This document shows positions 48,703-58,305 of a DNA stretch of 64,000 nucleotides, piece by piece. The stretch's first letter is position 1, and the number at the start of each line of letters is the position of its first letter. The translations under genes were made by a program, and so were the position numbers. The DNA comes from Nicoliella spurrieriana (GTDB lineage: Bacteria > Bacillota > Bacilli > Lactobacillales > Lactobacillaceae): the NCBI RefSeq assembly GCF_023380205.1, contig NZ_CP093361.1:992001-1056000 (forward strand). Reading direction: 5' to 3'. The notes under the pieces are model-generated. The model was not told the origin of the DNA and ran no database searches. It saw nothing but the letters and a program-made list of their open reading frames with translations.

Positions 48703-49830
48703 ATGAATGCCCCAATCAAAGTAATGACTATTTTTGGAACGCGTCCTGAAGCAATTAAGATGGCGCCAATTATATTAGCAATGAAAAAGCAACCGGAACA
48801 ATTTAAACCAATTACTGTTGTGTCAGCTCAACATCGTGAAATGCTAGATCAGGTACTGAACGTATTTAAAATTAAACCGGATTATGATTTAAATGTAATG
48901 AAACCCAATCAGACATTGGGGGGGATTACAAATGCAGTAATTAGCGGATTGGCACCAATTATTGATGAAGCTAGGCCAGACATCATCCTGGTTCATGGGG
49001 ATACCACGACCACATTTGCCGCAGCGATTAGTAGTTTTTACCATCAAATTCCGCTGGGACACGTTGAAGCAGGTTTAAGGACATGGGATAAGTATTCTCC
49101 ATACCCAGAGGAAATGAATCGCCAGATGACTGATGTATTAGCTGATTTATACTTTGCACCGACTCAGTTAAGTATGGATAATTTATTACTTGAAAATCAT
49201 CGTAAACAAAATATCTTTATAACTGGCAATACGGCAATTGATGCTTTGGAACAAACTGTGGCTCATAATTATCAACATTCTGTCCTGTCTGAAATTAATT
49301 CAAATCATCGAATGATTTTGTTAACGATGCACCGGCGTGAAAACCATGGTGAACCAATGCGTCGAACTTTTAATACCATTAAAGCTGAGTTAAATCGCCA
49401 TCCCGATGTTGAAGTGGTTTATCCTGTTCATTTAAGCCCAGTCGTTCAAAAAGTAGCTCATGAATGCTTTGATGGTGATTCCAGAGTCCATTTGATTGAT
49501 CCACTTGGGGTTGTAGATTTTCATAATATGGCCGCACGTAGTTATTTTATTATGACTGATTCTGGTGGGGTTCAGGAAGAAGCGCCATCACTTGGGAAAC
49601 CAGTTTTAGTTTTGCGTGATGAAACTGAACGTCCTGAAGGGGTCGATGCAGGAACTTTAAAATTAGTGGGTACCGATCCTACCAAAATCAAGCAAGGAAT
49701 GGAATCATTATTAGATAACGAGCAAGCATATCAAAAAATGGCAAATGCTCAAAATCCATATGGCGATGGAAAAGCAGCTACGCGAATTTTAGCTGCAATT
49801 AAGAATAATTTAAAGCGGGTGACCCATTAA
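48703..49830 (+). CDS. wecB: UDP-N-acetylglucosamine 2-epimerase (non-hydrolysing)
   Basis: Interconverts UDP-GlcNAc and UDP-ManNAc for wall teichoic acid linkage or capsule. 375 residues. FGTRPEAIKMAP (10-21), LVHGDTTTTFAAA, GHVEAGLRT (about 115-123) and TDSGGVQEEAPSLGKPVL (about 285-302) are diagnostic. GGAGG precedes the ATG. One-base overlap with the next gene. Confidence 0.96.
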   Translation: MNAPIKVMTIFGTRPEAIKMAPIILAMKKQPEQFKPITVVSAQHREMLDQVLNVFKIKPDYDLNVMKPNQTLGGITNAVISGLAPIIDEARPDIILVHGDTTTTFAAAISSFYHQIPLGHVEAGLRTWDKYSPYPEEMNRQMTDVLADLYFAPTQLSMDNLLLENHRKQNIFITGNTAIDALEQTVAHNYQHSVLSEINSNHRMILLTMHRRENHGEPMRRTFNTIKAELNRHPDVEVVYPVHLSPVVQKVAHECFDGDSRVHLIDPLGVVDFHNMAARSYFIMTDSGGVQEEAPSLGKPVLVLRDETERPEGVDAGTLKLVGTDPTKIKQGMESLLDNEQAYQKMANAQNPYGDGKAATRILAAIKNNLKRVTH

Positions 49831-50711
49831 TGTTGAAATTAGTTCCACCTAAACTACGGAAAGTGATTACAGTTTTTACTTCCCATTATCAAGCTGCTAA
49901 TGTTTCTGATTCAGCAGTTGTTGTTGCATATTACATCTTACTATCGATTTTTCCATTATTGTTTATTGTTGGAAGTGTGTTGAGCTTCTCTGGAATTAAT
50001 AGTAATGCTATTTTAAATTATCTCCATCCTTTATTACCACCCCAAATTAATCAAACCTTGGGGCCAATTATTAATACGGCACTCAGTGGTGGCGGGAAGC
50101 AATTATCAGTGGGAATTGTCATTACGATTTGGTCTGCTAGTCGGGTTACTGCGGCTCTGAAGCGAACGGTAGATAGTGCATATGGGATTAATAATAACCG
50201 AGGTGCATTTTTGACCAGGATTTTCTCATTTGCTTGGATGATTTTATTTTTTGTTGTCATTACCGTTACGCTTATCTTCTTTAGTTTTGGGAATGAATTT
50301 ATTCTATCAAAGTTACAGGTGCCAGAGATTATTTACCGTTTAATTGATGAAATTAGAATTCCCGTATCACTAGGAGCGTTATTTTTAGTCTTTTTATTTA
50401 TGTACTATGTACTTCCAACTGCTGCGACCAAGTTTAAATATGTATGGGCAGGTGCGTTGACCGTTACAGTTGGCATGTTAGTTTTATCACAGGGCTTTTC
50501 ATTTTATCTGACGTACTTTGCAAAGGGCTTTTCAACCTATAAGGCACTGGGAACTTTTATTATTTTAATGTTTTGGTTATATTTTATGGGGATGTTAATT
50601 TTAATTGGGGCTGTTATTAATGCCACCATTCAAGAACTACACAGTGGTGAAATCAAGCCAAAGTCCATCAAAACAACAATTAAAAAGGCCACCAAACAAC
50701 AATTAAGTTGA
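49830..50711 (+). CDS. YihY/BrkB-family membrane protein
   Basis: 293 residues, about six membrane helices. VVAYYILLSIFPLLFIVGS, then GIVITIWSASRVTAALKRTVDSAYG is the family core. Often mislabelled ribonuclease BN. The real function of the family is unsettled. Start overlaps the wecB stop. A short hairpin AGCTAAT / ATTAGCT at 50723-50741 lies between it and the convergent flavodoxin gene. Confidence 0.88.
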   Translation: MLKLVPPKLRKVITVFTSHYQAANVSDSAVVVAYYILLSIFPLLFIVGSVLSFSGINSNAILNYLHPLLPPQINQTLGPIINTALSGGGKQLSVGIVITIWSASRVTAALKRTVDSAYGINNNRGAFLTRIFSFAWMILFFVVITVTLIFFSFGNEFILSKLQVPEIIYRLIDEIRIPVSLGALFLVFLFMYYVLPTAATKFKYVWAGALTVTVGMLVLSQGFSFYLTYFAKGFSTYKALGTFIILMFWLYFMGMLILIGAVINATIQELHSGEIKPKSIKTTIKKATKQQLS

Positions 50712-50728
50712 TTGATGGTCCTAGCTAA

Positions 50729-51175
50729 TTATCGATTAGCTGATTTAACTAATTGTGCTGCAAATTGATCAAGGGTTTTAATATCGTCATCTTCTGGTTC
50801 AAGATTAATTTTAACGTTATCAGCACCCTGAGTTGCATGTGCCTGTTTAAATGCATCGCTGAACGCATCCACTGCAACGTTATAAAATTCTTCGTAGTAC
50901 TCATCACCAGACCCAGCAACCCCATATACCTTACCGCTTAAGTCGAGGGTTTTTAAATCATCGAAGAAATCAAGCCCCTCTTCTGGTAGGTGTCCTTCAT
51001 CATAAGTATAGGGACACACAACACAAATGTCGCTATCTAAAAATTCATTGGGATCAGTTTGTGAGATTTCGGTTTCAGTAACGGTTACTCCAAGGTCTTC
51101 TAGTCCTTCTGTAACAATATCTGCAACGTCCTCGTTATTTCCAGTAATTGTGGCAAACACAACGTGTGCTTTCAT
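50729..51175 (-). CDS. fld: Flavodoxin
   Basis: 148 residues, FMN-binding electron carrier. Phosphate loop ATITGNNEDVAD (8-19), flavin-contact loops CPYTYDEGHLPEE (about 54-66) and GSGDEYYEEF (about 88-97). Very acidic, as usual. The first loop is T-I-T-G-N-N instead of TxTGNT. The ATG is preceded on the minus strand by AGGGAACGATGAATAATA. Confidence 0.9.
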   Translation of the reverse strand: MKAHVVFATITGNNEDVADIVTEGLEDLGVTVTETEISQTDPNEFLDSDICVVCPYTYDEGHLPEEGLDFFDDLKTLDLSGKVYGVAGSGDEYYEEFYNVAVDAFSDAFKQAHATQGADNVKINLEPEDDDIKTLDQFAAQLVKSANR

Positions 51176-51256
51176 TATTATTCATCGTTCCCTTCGTAAA
51201 ATCTTAATTAAAATATTAGCGTATATTAGGATTAAAAACAATAGGAGTTATTTTAA

Positions 51257-52051
51257 ATGCAATCAAAGATTACTAAAATTACCGCCCAAAAGAGGAAGGG
51301 GCGGTTTAATATTTTTATCGATGGCCACTATGCATTTCCAGTTAGTGAGAACGTTTTGATTCAGTTTCAATTGGTTAAAGATATGGAAATTGATGAACCG
51401 TTGGAAAAACAAATTTTGAATGCAGAACAAATTGATAAAATTTATCAAAAAGCCATTAACTACATTGCAAGTCAACTACGGACTGAAAAAGAAGTTGTCG
51501 ATAAGTTGAAGACACAGGTTGATGATTTAGATATAATAGAGTTAGTAATTCGAAAATTACACGATAATTTATTATTAAATGATCAAAACTATGCTAATAG
51601 TTATGTTCGTAGTGAAGTTCGCATTATGGATAAGGGGCCAGTCGCAATTACACAACATCTAAAACAAAAAGGAATTACAGCTGACCGCATCCAATGCGCT
51701 CTGGACGCTTACTATGGTGATGATGATTTAATTAACAATGGCTTACATCAGGCGAATAAGATGTTTAAACGTTATCGGAATGATTCATTCAATCAGGTAA
51801 TGATTAAAATTAAGAATGGATTGGTCAGAAAGGGCTATACTTTTGATACAATTAATGAAATTATTGATCGAGCTGCCTTTCAACCAGATCCTGATAATCA
51901 AGCTGCGGTCCTAGCAAAGCAATTTGAAAAGACGTGGCATCGCTACCGTGGATTAGATGAACGAAATCGAAAGTATAAAACCAAGCAATTTCTTTATCGA
52001 AATGGATTTGCACTTGAAGATATTGACCGCTTGATTGATGAACAAGGATAG
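51257..52051 (+). CDS. recX: Regulatory protein RecX
   Basis: 264 residues, three-helix repeat protein that inhibits RecA filaments (family knowledge). KITKITAQKRKGRFNIFIDGHYAFPVSENVL is the N-terminal extension common in lactobacilli. Repeats follow with YIASQLRTEKEVVDKL, VIRKLHDNLLLND and IKNGLVRKGY. AGGAGT precedes the ATG. Confidence 0.92.
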   Translation: MQSKITKITAQKRKGRFNIFIDGHYAFPVSENVLIQFQLVKDMEIDEPLEKQILNAEQIDKIYQKAINYIASQLRTEKEVVDKLKTQVDDLDIIELVIRKLHDNLLLNDQNYANSYVRSEVRIMDKGPVAITQHLKQKGITADRIQCALDAYYGDDDLINNGLHQANKMFKRYRNDSFNQVMIKIKNGLVRKGYTFDTINEIIDRAAFQPDPDNQAAVLAKQFEKTWHRYRGLDERNRKYKTKQFLYRNGFALEDIDRLIDEQG

Positions 52052-52066
52052 GGGGATTCATTAATA

Positions 52067-53194
52067 ATGAATGAACATTTTAAACGATCAAAATTGTTAT
52101 TTTGGTCGTTAGAGATTTTGATTGTGGTAGCAATTATTTACTTCTGCAATAAAATTAGCTTTATTTTTTCACCCATTGGTATTTTTATTTCAACCGTTTT
52201 TGTTCCGATCCTAGTTGCAGGAGCGTTATTTTACATGTTAAATCCAATCGTTGAGTTATTAATGAAAATTCACTATAAAAAATTTAGGGTTGGTCGAACC
52301 ACCGCTGTGGCAATTATTTTCATTGCTTTCTTGGGCGCACTTGTTTACCTAGGAGTATCATTTATACCAAATATTTTTACCCAGGTTACTAATCTCTTTA
52401 ACCAATTACCAGATGTTGCCGAATCAACTGAAAAAACAATTGAGGATATTACTAATCACGGGTGGTTACAAAATATTGATATTACTGATTATATTAATCA
52501 AATTCAAACTTATTTAACTAATTATACTCAAAATGTTTTGAGTAGTGTTACCACTAGTTTGGGGAACATCATTTCAATGGCCACTAGTGTTGTTATTGTG
52601 ATTATTACGGTTCCAGTAATTCTATTCTACATGCTAAAAGATGGTCATAAATTAATGCCAACAATTAAAAAAATGATTCCTGCCGATCATCAGAAACAGA
52701 CCATTTCATTGCTAGGCAAAATGAATGAAACAATTGCTCGTTATATTGGTGGTCAGATGATTGAATGTCTCTTTGTCGGTATTTTTACGTCCCTAGGGTA
52801 TGTGTTTATTGGCCAGAAGTATGCCCTATTACTTGGTGTTTTTGCGGGAGTATGTAATATTATTCCATACGTTGGACCATATATTGGTATTTTACCGTCA
52901 CTACTAGTTGCATTTTCGAATAGTGTTACCCAGGTAATCTATGTGATTATCGTGGTATTGATCGTACAACAACTAGATGGAAATTTGGTATATCCAAATG
53001 TAATTGGGAAAAGCTTGCAGATTCACCCACTAACAATTATCGTTATTCTACTAGCTGCTGGAAACATCTCTGGATTAATTGGAATGATTTTAGCAATTCC
53101 ACTATATGCAGTTGTAAAAGTAGTGGTTCAATATTTATACAACATTTGGTTAGTTCAACATAACTATGAAATAAAAAACGACCCCAGAAAATAA
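52067..53194 (+). CDS. AI-2E family transporter (PerM-like)
   Basis: 375 residues, seven or eight membrane helices. The central soluble loop (about 100-160) is followed by TVPVILFYMLKDGHKLMPTIKKMIP and VFAGVCNIIPYVGPYIGILPSLLVAF, the conserved core of the UPF0118/AI-2E family. Substrates of the family are varied, and it is not evidence of autoinducer export. AGGGGGA precedes the ATG. Confidence 0.9.
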   Translation: MNEHFKRSKLLFWSLEILIVVAIIYFCNKISFIFSPIGIFISTVFVPILVAGALFYMLNPIVELLMKIHYKKFRVGRTTAVAIIFIAFLGALVYLGVSFIPNIFTQVTNLFNQLPDVAESTEKTIEDITNHGWLQNIDITDYINQIQTYLTNYTQNVLSSVTTSLGNIISMATSVVIVIITVPVILFYMLKDGHKLMPTIKKMIPADHQKQTISLLGKMNETIARYIGGQMIECLFVGIFTSLGYVFIGQKYALLLGVFAGVCNIIPYVGPYIGILPSLLVAFSNSVTQVIYVIIVVLIVQQLDGNLVYPNVIGKSLQIHPLTIIVILLAAGNISGLIGMILAIPLYAVVKVVVQYLYNIWLVQHNYEIKNDPRK

Positions 53195-53252
53195 TATTGG
53201 TTGGAAAAATGTGATAGAATAAAACCATTAACAATATTAGGAGAATTTATTA

Positions 53253-53663
53253 ATGAAAAAAGTAATTACTTATGGAACCTTTGATTTATTACACAAGGGT
53301 CATGTTAGACTTTTGAAACGAGCTCGAGAATTAGGCGACTATTTAATGGTTGGCCTTTCGAGTGATGAATTTAATGCCGAAAAGGGTAAGAAAGCATATA
53401 CCTCATTTGAGGATCGTAAGTATGTATTAGAAGCAATTCGTTATGTGGATAAAGTTGTTCCAGAAAGTGGCTGGGATCAAAAAATTAAAGATGTCCAAGA
53501 AAATGACATTGATGTATTTGTAATGGGGGATGATTGGAAGGGCAAGTTTGACTTCCTTAAGGAATACTGTGAAGTGGTCTATCTTCCCCGGACTGAAGGA
53601 ATTTCAACTTCAAAAATTAAAAAGGATCTTGGGATTAAGGATTCTGATAATTGGAAATCTTAA
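53253..53663 (+). CDS. tagD: Glycerol-3-phosphate cytidylyltransferase
   Basis: Makes CDP-glycerol for wall teichoic acid. 136 residues. TYGTFDLLHKGHVRLLKRA (6-24) with the HxGH motif, and RTEGISTSKI (about 113-122). TagD implies poly(glycerol phosphate) teichoic acid in this organism. The polymerase genes are elsewhere. AGGAGA precedes the ATG. Confidence 0.95.
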   Translation: MKKVITYGTFDLLHKGHVRLLKRARELGDYLMVGLSSDEFNAEKGKKAYTSFEDRKYVLEAIRYVDKVVPESGWDQKIKDVQENDIDVFVMGDDWKGKFDFLKEYCEVVYLPRTEGISTSKIKKDLGIKDSDNWKS

Positions 53664-53666
53664 TTT

Positions 53667-53702
53667 TAAAAAGTCTATCTTGATTATCTAGATAGACTTT
53701 TT
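53667..53702 (+). terminator. Terminator after tagD
   Basis: 12-bp stem AAAAGTCTATCT / AGATAGACTTTT with a 9-nt loop, followed by T. Confidence 0.9.
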
Positions 53703-53755
53703 AGTTCCAATACGTTTATTATATTTTAATGTTTTAAATTAGAAGGGATTTTAAT

Positions 53756-55333
53756 ATGGCTAACACACTAGATCAGAGCGTTTCAAAACGGAGAACGTTC
53801 GCAATTATTTCCCATCCGGATGCTGGGAAAACAACGATTACTGAACAATTACTTCTATATGGTGGAATCGTGCGAGAAGCCGGAACCGTTAAGGGGAAGA
53901 AAAGCGGTAACTTTGCTAAGTCAGATTGGATGGAAATCGAACAAAAACGTGGGATTTCAGTTACCAGTTCAGTGATGCAATTTGATTACCAGGGCAAGCG
54001 AATCAATATTTTGGATACCCCTGGACACGAAGATTTCTCAGAAGATACCTACCGGACCCTAATGGCGGTCGATTCAGCAGTGATGGTAATCGATGCTGCA
54101 AAGGGGATTGAAGCACAAACTAAAAAACTATTTAAGATTTGTAAAATGCGTGGAATTCCTATTTTTACATTTATGAATAAAATGGATCGTGATAGTCGGG
54201 ATCCCATGGAATTAATTAGCCAATTGGAAGATGTATTGGGGATTGAAGGGTATCCAATGAACTGGCCAATTGGATCAGGGCGTGTGTTACGAGGATTGTA
54301 TGACCGTTATAATAAGCGGGTGGCGCTTTACCGTCCAGATGAAAATAGTGAAAAATACCTGCCACTTGATGATGATGGGAATTTAACTGTAGCCAGTGAC
54401 TTACCTGACGATGAAGTGTATCAAGATGCTAAATCGAACATGGATTTAATTCAAGAAGCTGGAAATCAATTTGATTTAGATAAAATTAAAAGTGGTGATC
54501 AAACACCAGTCTTTTTCGGATCAGCACTTGCTAATTTTGGGGTGGAGACATTTTTGAATGCTTACTTGGATTTTGCACCAGAGCCTGGTGAACATGAAAA
54601 CACCTTGGATGATACGGAAGTAGAGCCAGATAATCAGGAATTTTCTGGATTTATTTTTAAGATTCAAGCTAATATGAATCCTAGACATCGAGATCGAATT
54701 GCATTTGTACGGGTTTGTTCTGGTGAGTTTGACCGAGGAATGGATGTCGTCCTCCAACGAACTGATAAGAAGTTGCGACTATCTAACGTTACTGAATTTG
54801 TTGCTAACACCCGTGAGAATGTTGAAAAGGCAGTTGCTGGTGATATTATAGGACTTTATGATACCGGTAATTTTCAAATTGGTGATACCATTTTTAATGG
54901 GAAACAGGCAGTTAAATTTCCGCCACTTCCTCAGTTTACTCCAGAATTATTCATGCGTGTTTCTGCTAAGAACGTAATGAAACAAAAATCATTTCATAAG
55001 GGGATTCATCAACTAGTGCAAGAGGGGGCTGTCCAATTATATACCACCTATTCGACTGGTGATTATATCTTAGGGGCAGTTGGTCAACTTCAATTTGAGG
55101 TGTTCCAATTTAGAATGCAAAATGAATACAATTCAGAAGTGGTAATGGAACCACTAGGCCATAAAACAGCTCGTTGGATCAGACCTGACCAGTTAGATGA
55201 AAAAATGTCATCATCCAGAAATATTTTAGTTAGGGATATTCACGATCAGCCATTATTTCTATTCGAAAATGCATTTGCTGAGCGTTGGTTCCATGATAAA
55301 TATCCTGATGTGGAATTAATGACTAAACTATAA
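53756..55333 (+). CDS. prfC: Peptide chain release factor 3
   Basis: GTPase that recycles RF1/RF2 after termination. 525 residues. G1 SHPDAGKTT (about 20-28), G3 [13 protein letters not shown]4 NKMDRDSRD. The RF3 C-terminal domain with [18 protein letters not shown] distinguishes it from EF-G. AAGGGA precedes the ATG. Confidence 0.96.
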   Translation: MANTLDQSVSKRRTFAIISHPDAGKTTITEQLLLYGGIVREAGTVKGKKSGNFAKSDWMEIEQKRGISVTSSVMQFDYQGKRINILDTPGHEDFSEDTYRTLMAVDSAVMVIDAAKGIEAQTKKLFKICKMRGIPIFTFMNKMDRDSRDPMELISQLEDVLGIEGYPMNWPIGSGRVLRGLYDRYNKRVALYRPDENSEKYLPLDDDGNLTVASDLPDDEVYQDAKSNMDLIQEAGNQFDLDKIKSGDQTPVFFGSALANFGVETFLNAYLDFAPEPGEHENTLDDTEVEPDNQEFSGFIFKIQANMNPRHRDRIAFVRVCSGEFDRGMDVVLQRTDKKLRLSNVTEFVANTRENVEKAVAGDIIGLYDTGNFQIGDTIFNGKQAVKFPPLPQFTPELFMRVSAKNVMKQKSFHKGIHQLVQEGAVQLYTTYSTGDYILGAVGQLQFEVFQFRMQNEYNSEVVMEPLGHKTARWIRPDQLDEKMSSSRNILVRDIHDQPLFLFENAFAERWFHDKYPDVELMTKL

Positions 55334-55340
55334 TATGTAT

Positions 55341-55380
55341 AAATAAAGCGCTACTCTAATGAGTAACGCTTTATTTATTA
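55341..55380. terminator. Bidirectional terminator between prfC and clpE
   Basis: AATAAAGCG with CGCTTTATT and TACTC with GAGTA, one unpaired base on each arm, loop TAAT. T-rich on both strands. Confidence 0.9.
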
Positions 55381-55384
55381 ATGA

Positions 55385-57547
55385 TTATTTAGTTGCAGGC
55401 TTAACGGTAATTTCATGCTTAGGACTAAGGGTTGCGGTTAAATGAGTGACATCTTGATGATCAAGATAAAAATCAGCTACTTGATCCTCAACCGTTTCTT
55501 GAATTAATCTCCGTAGTGGTCTTGCTCCCATTGCGGGATTATATCCTAAATCAACAATTTTATCCCTAACACCATCACTAACATCAACGTGAATTCCTTG
55601 TTGAGAAAGCATTTGATTCATGTTATTAAGCATTAAACTTACAATCCGTTTCAAACTTTCCTTTGAAAGTGGGTTAAATTCAACAATATCATCGAACCGG
55701 TTCAAAAATTCTGGCTTGAAATAATCACCGAGATGATTTAAAGCAGAATGTGATTTACCAGTTGAGCTTGCGCCAAACCCAACGTTAGCTTCTACCCGGC
55801 CAGTTCCAGCATTACTAGTCATAATAATGACCGTATCCTTAAATGAAACCGTCCGTCCTTGCGAATCGGTTAAACGACCATCATCTAGAATTTGAAGGAA
55901 GGCATGTAATACGTCCGGATTAGCCTTTTCAATTTCATCGAATAGAATTAAACTATAAGGATTTCTCCGAACTTTTTCAGTGAGCTGGCCTGCCTCTTCG
56001 TAACCAACGTAGCCAGGAGGTGAACCAATCAATTTAGAAATTGAATGTGGTTCCCGGTATTCAGACATGTCGAATCTAATCATTGCATCCTCAGAACCAA
56101 AGAGTTCATTGGCTAACTGTTTAGCAAGTTCAGTCTTACCAACGCCAGTGGTTCCAACAAATAAGAATGATCCAATCGGACGTCCGGTTCCATTGAAGCC
56201 GACCCGGTTACGTTTAATGGCCTTTGCAACGGTGTCAACCGCAGTATCTTGACCAATGATTTTAGATTTCAAATCACTACCCAGATTCTTTAGTTGTTGT
56301 TGTTCCTTTGTCTGAAGTTCGCCAACTGGAATGTTAGTGATTTCTTCGACAATTTTTTGAATATCCCTTACGGTTACTTCAGGGGTCTTTTCGTCGGTAC
56401 CATGGTTTTGCTTTTTGGCATCTTTAAATTTATTGACCTGGTCTCGGTAGTAAGCTGCTTTTTCATAGTCTTCCTGAGCGAGGGCATTTTTCTTTTGGTT
56501 TTCAGCATCTGTAATTTGTTTTTCGATTTCATTAGGGTCAACTACGTTAATTGTCAAATTCTTTCTAGAACCAGCTTCATCGATTAAATCAATTGCCTTA
56601 TCTGGAAGAAAACGACCCTGAATGTAGCGATCAGATAGCTTTACCGCTGCTTTGATGGACTCTGCAGAGTACTTAACATGATGGTATGATTCATACTTAC
56701 TTTGAATTCCCTTTAAAATTTTAACTGCTTCTTTGGGTTCTGGTTCTTGAACCGTAACGGTTTGGAAACGCCGTGCTAAGGCTGCATCCTTTTCAATGTT
56801 TCGATATTCATTTAAGGTCGTAGCTCCAATTAATTGAAATTCACCACGAGCAAGGGCTGGTTTTAATACGTTTCCAGCATCCATTCCACCTTCAGCATTT
56901 CCGGCGCCCATAATTTCATGAATCTCATCAATGAATAATACAATGTTAGGATTTGCTTGAACTTCCTTTACTAACGATTGCATTCTTTCTTCAAATTGAC
57001 CTCGAACACCAGTTCCTTGAACTAGTGAAACAACATCTAATCTAATCACCTGTTTTTCACGTAATTTAGCTGGAACGTTACCAGAAGCAATCTCAAGGGC
57101 TAGTCCTTCAACGACTGCGGTTTTACCGACCCCAGCTTCTCCAATTAGGACGGGATTGTTCTTAGTACGACGGTTCAAAATTTCAATTACCCGTTTGATT
57201 TCACCATCCCGACCAATTACTGGATCAATTTTACCGTCCTTAGCCAATTGGGTCATATTAATACCGAACTTAGCTAATACACTATTTCCGTTTCCAGTTT
57301 TATTTGCGCTTTGTGGGCGTGGTGAATCGGGCTTTTGTCCCTGATTACCACTACCCTGCATTGAACGGAAGATATCGTTTAAATCTCCAAATCCAAATGG
57401 ATCTTGTGCCATATTAGCACCTCCATTTCTTTCATTTTTTAAAAGTTGATAGCAATTTTGGCATAGGTCAATTCGCTGCCTATTACCATTTTGACTAACA
57501 TATAAATGAATGGTAGCCTCATTTTTATGACAGTTTTGACACAACAT
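55385..57547 (-). CDS. clpE: ATP-dependent Clp protease ATP-binding subunit ClpE
   Basis: 720-residue HSP100 unfoldase. N-terminal zinc finger with Cys3, Cys6, Cys29, Cys32, then a linker, AAA module 1 (Walker [10 protein letters not shown]), a UVR motif ([16 protein letters not shown]) in the middle, and AAA module 2 (GTTGVGKTE). A longer frame opens at 57604, but ATG 57547 follows AGGGAGGG and gives the family N-terminus [18 protein letters not shown] CtsR box lies in the leader (57586-57602). Confidence 0.95.
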   Translation of the reverse strand: MLCQNCHKNEATIHLYVSQNGNRQRIDLCQNCYQLLKNERNGGANMAQDPFGFGDLNDIFRSMQGSGNQGQKPDSPRPQSANKTGNGNSVLAKFGINMTQLAKDGKIDPVIGRDGEIKRVIEILNRRTKNNPVLIGEAGVGKTAVVEGLALEIASGNVPAKLREKQVIRLDVVSLVQGTGVRGQFEERMQSLVKEVQANPNIVLFIDEIHEIMGAGNAEGGMDAGNVLKPALARGEFQLIGATTLNEYRNIEKDAALARRFQTVTVQEPEPKEAVKILKGIQSKYESYHHVKYSAESIKAAVKLSDRYIQGRFLPDKAIDLIDEAGSRKNLTINVVDPNEIEKQITDAENQKKNALAQEDYEKAAYYRDQVNKFKDAKKQNHGTDEKTPEVTVRDIQKIVEEITNIPVGELQTKEQQQLKNLGSDLKSKIIGQDTAVDTVAKAIKRNRVGFNGTGRPIGSFLFVGTTGVGKTELAKQLANELFGSEDAMIRFDMSEYREPHSISKLIGSPPGYVGYEEAGQLTEKVRRNPYSLILFDEIEKANPDVLHAFLQILDDGRLTDSQGRTVSFKDTVIIMTSNAGTGRVEANVGFGASSTGKSHSALNHLGDYFKPEFLNRFDDIVEFNPLSKESLKRIVSLMLNNMNQMLSQQGIHVDVSDGVRDKIVDLGYNPAMGARPLRRLIQETVEDQVADFYLDHQDVTHLTATLSPKHEITVKPATK

Positions 57548-57585
57548 ATTGCTACCCTCCCTTTCGTTTAGTTGATCAATATAAG

Positions 57586-57602
57586 TTTGACCTTTACTGA
57601 CC
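57586..57602 (-). promoter_or_regulatory. CtsR operator upstream of clpE
   Basis: Minus strand reads GGTCAGT-AAA-GGTCAAA, against the known CtsR heptad repeat RGTCAAA-NAN-RGTCAAA: two mismatches in the first heptad, perfect second. It lies just downstream of the -10, a normal repression site. Confidence 0.8.
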
Positions 57603-57612
57603 ATGTAGCATC

Positions 57613-57640
57613 ATTATACCGCTTACTAAATTTGATTCAA
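57613..57640 (-). promoter_or_regulatory. Promoter of clpE
   Basis: Minus strand TTGAAT (57640 to 57635), 16-nt spacer, TATAAT (57618 to 57613), directly before the CtsR box. Confidence 0.7.
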
Positions 57641-57730
57641 GCAATTTGATTTTATAGCCAAATGTTTTTATTTCTTGAAAATGAGCAGATTAATTCAATA
57701 TAATAATATTGGAAACAAAGGGGTGATCTT

Positions 57731-57913
57731 TTGATTAAGAATTATCGAGAGCTTTTGGAACAACTAAAAAATGGTCAAATTGATAAGATTGAAGTTGATC
57801 CAAAATCATTTATGGACTTTCAAGCTGCATTTATGGATTTTGAAAGTCGTAAACGGGTCGTAGGAGTTGCTTCACGAGATGGAAACGTCGTTTATCATTT
57901 TGAATCACATTAA
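57731..57913 (+). CDS. Small conserved-looking protein upstream of ptsH
   Basis: 60 residues, soluble, about half helical by composition: starts IKNYRELLEQLKNGQIDKIEV and ends NVVYHFESH, with a likely helix then beta hairpin (RKRVVGVASRDGNVVYHF). TTG start at 57731, 5 nt after GGGGTGAT. I recall similar short proteins in lactobacilli but know no function. It has its own gap of 123 nt before ptsH, so may be a separate unit. Confidence 0.7.
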   Translation: MIKNYRELLEQLKNGQIDKIEVDPKSFMDFQAAFMDFESRKRVVGVASRDGNVVYHFESH

Positions 57914-58036
57914 ATGATTCAATTGGATTTAAGGTCGTTTTAAGTTAAAGTAGTTATAGATATGTTATAATTAAGAAAACATGAAATTACTTATTTATTT
58001 CTAATTAAATAGTAATTTAAATTAGGAGGATGAATA

Positions 58037-58303
58037 ATGGAACAACGTCAATTTAAAATCATTGCTGAAACCGGAATTCACGCAAGACCTGCGACATTGT
58101 TAGTTCAATCAGCAAGTAAGTATTCTTCTGATATTAACTTGGAGTATGATGGCAAGAAGGTCAATTTAAAATCAATTATGGGGGTTATGTCACTTGGGGT
58201 TGGCCAAAATGCAGAAATTACCATTTCTGCTGATGGTGATGATGAAAAGGATGCTTTGGATGCTGTCACTGCAACCCTAAAAAAAGAGGGTTTATCTGAC
58301 TAA
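58037..58303 (+). CDS. ptsH: Phosphocarrier protein HPr
   Basis: 88 residues. His15 in TGIHARPAT accepts phosphate from enzyme I. Ser46 in [10 protein letters not shown] is the HPr-kinase site used in carbon catabolite control. TAGGAGG precedes the ATG. A TATAAT is visible near 57965-57970 as its probable -10. ptsI follows after 2 nt. Confidence 0.97.
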   Translation: MEQRQFKIIAETGIHARPATLLVQSASKYSSDINLEYDGKKVNLKSIMGVMSLGVGQNAEITISADGDDEKDALDAVTATLKKEGLSD

Positions 58304-58305
58304 AA

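Noticed and set aside
49830-50711. Ribonuclease BN label for the YihY-like gene
   Set aside because: Known historical mislabel. The protein is an integral membrane protein with no nuclease motifs.
52067-53194. Quorum-sensing autoinducer exporter
   Set aside because: The family name does not establish the substrate, and no quorum genes are nearby.
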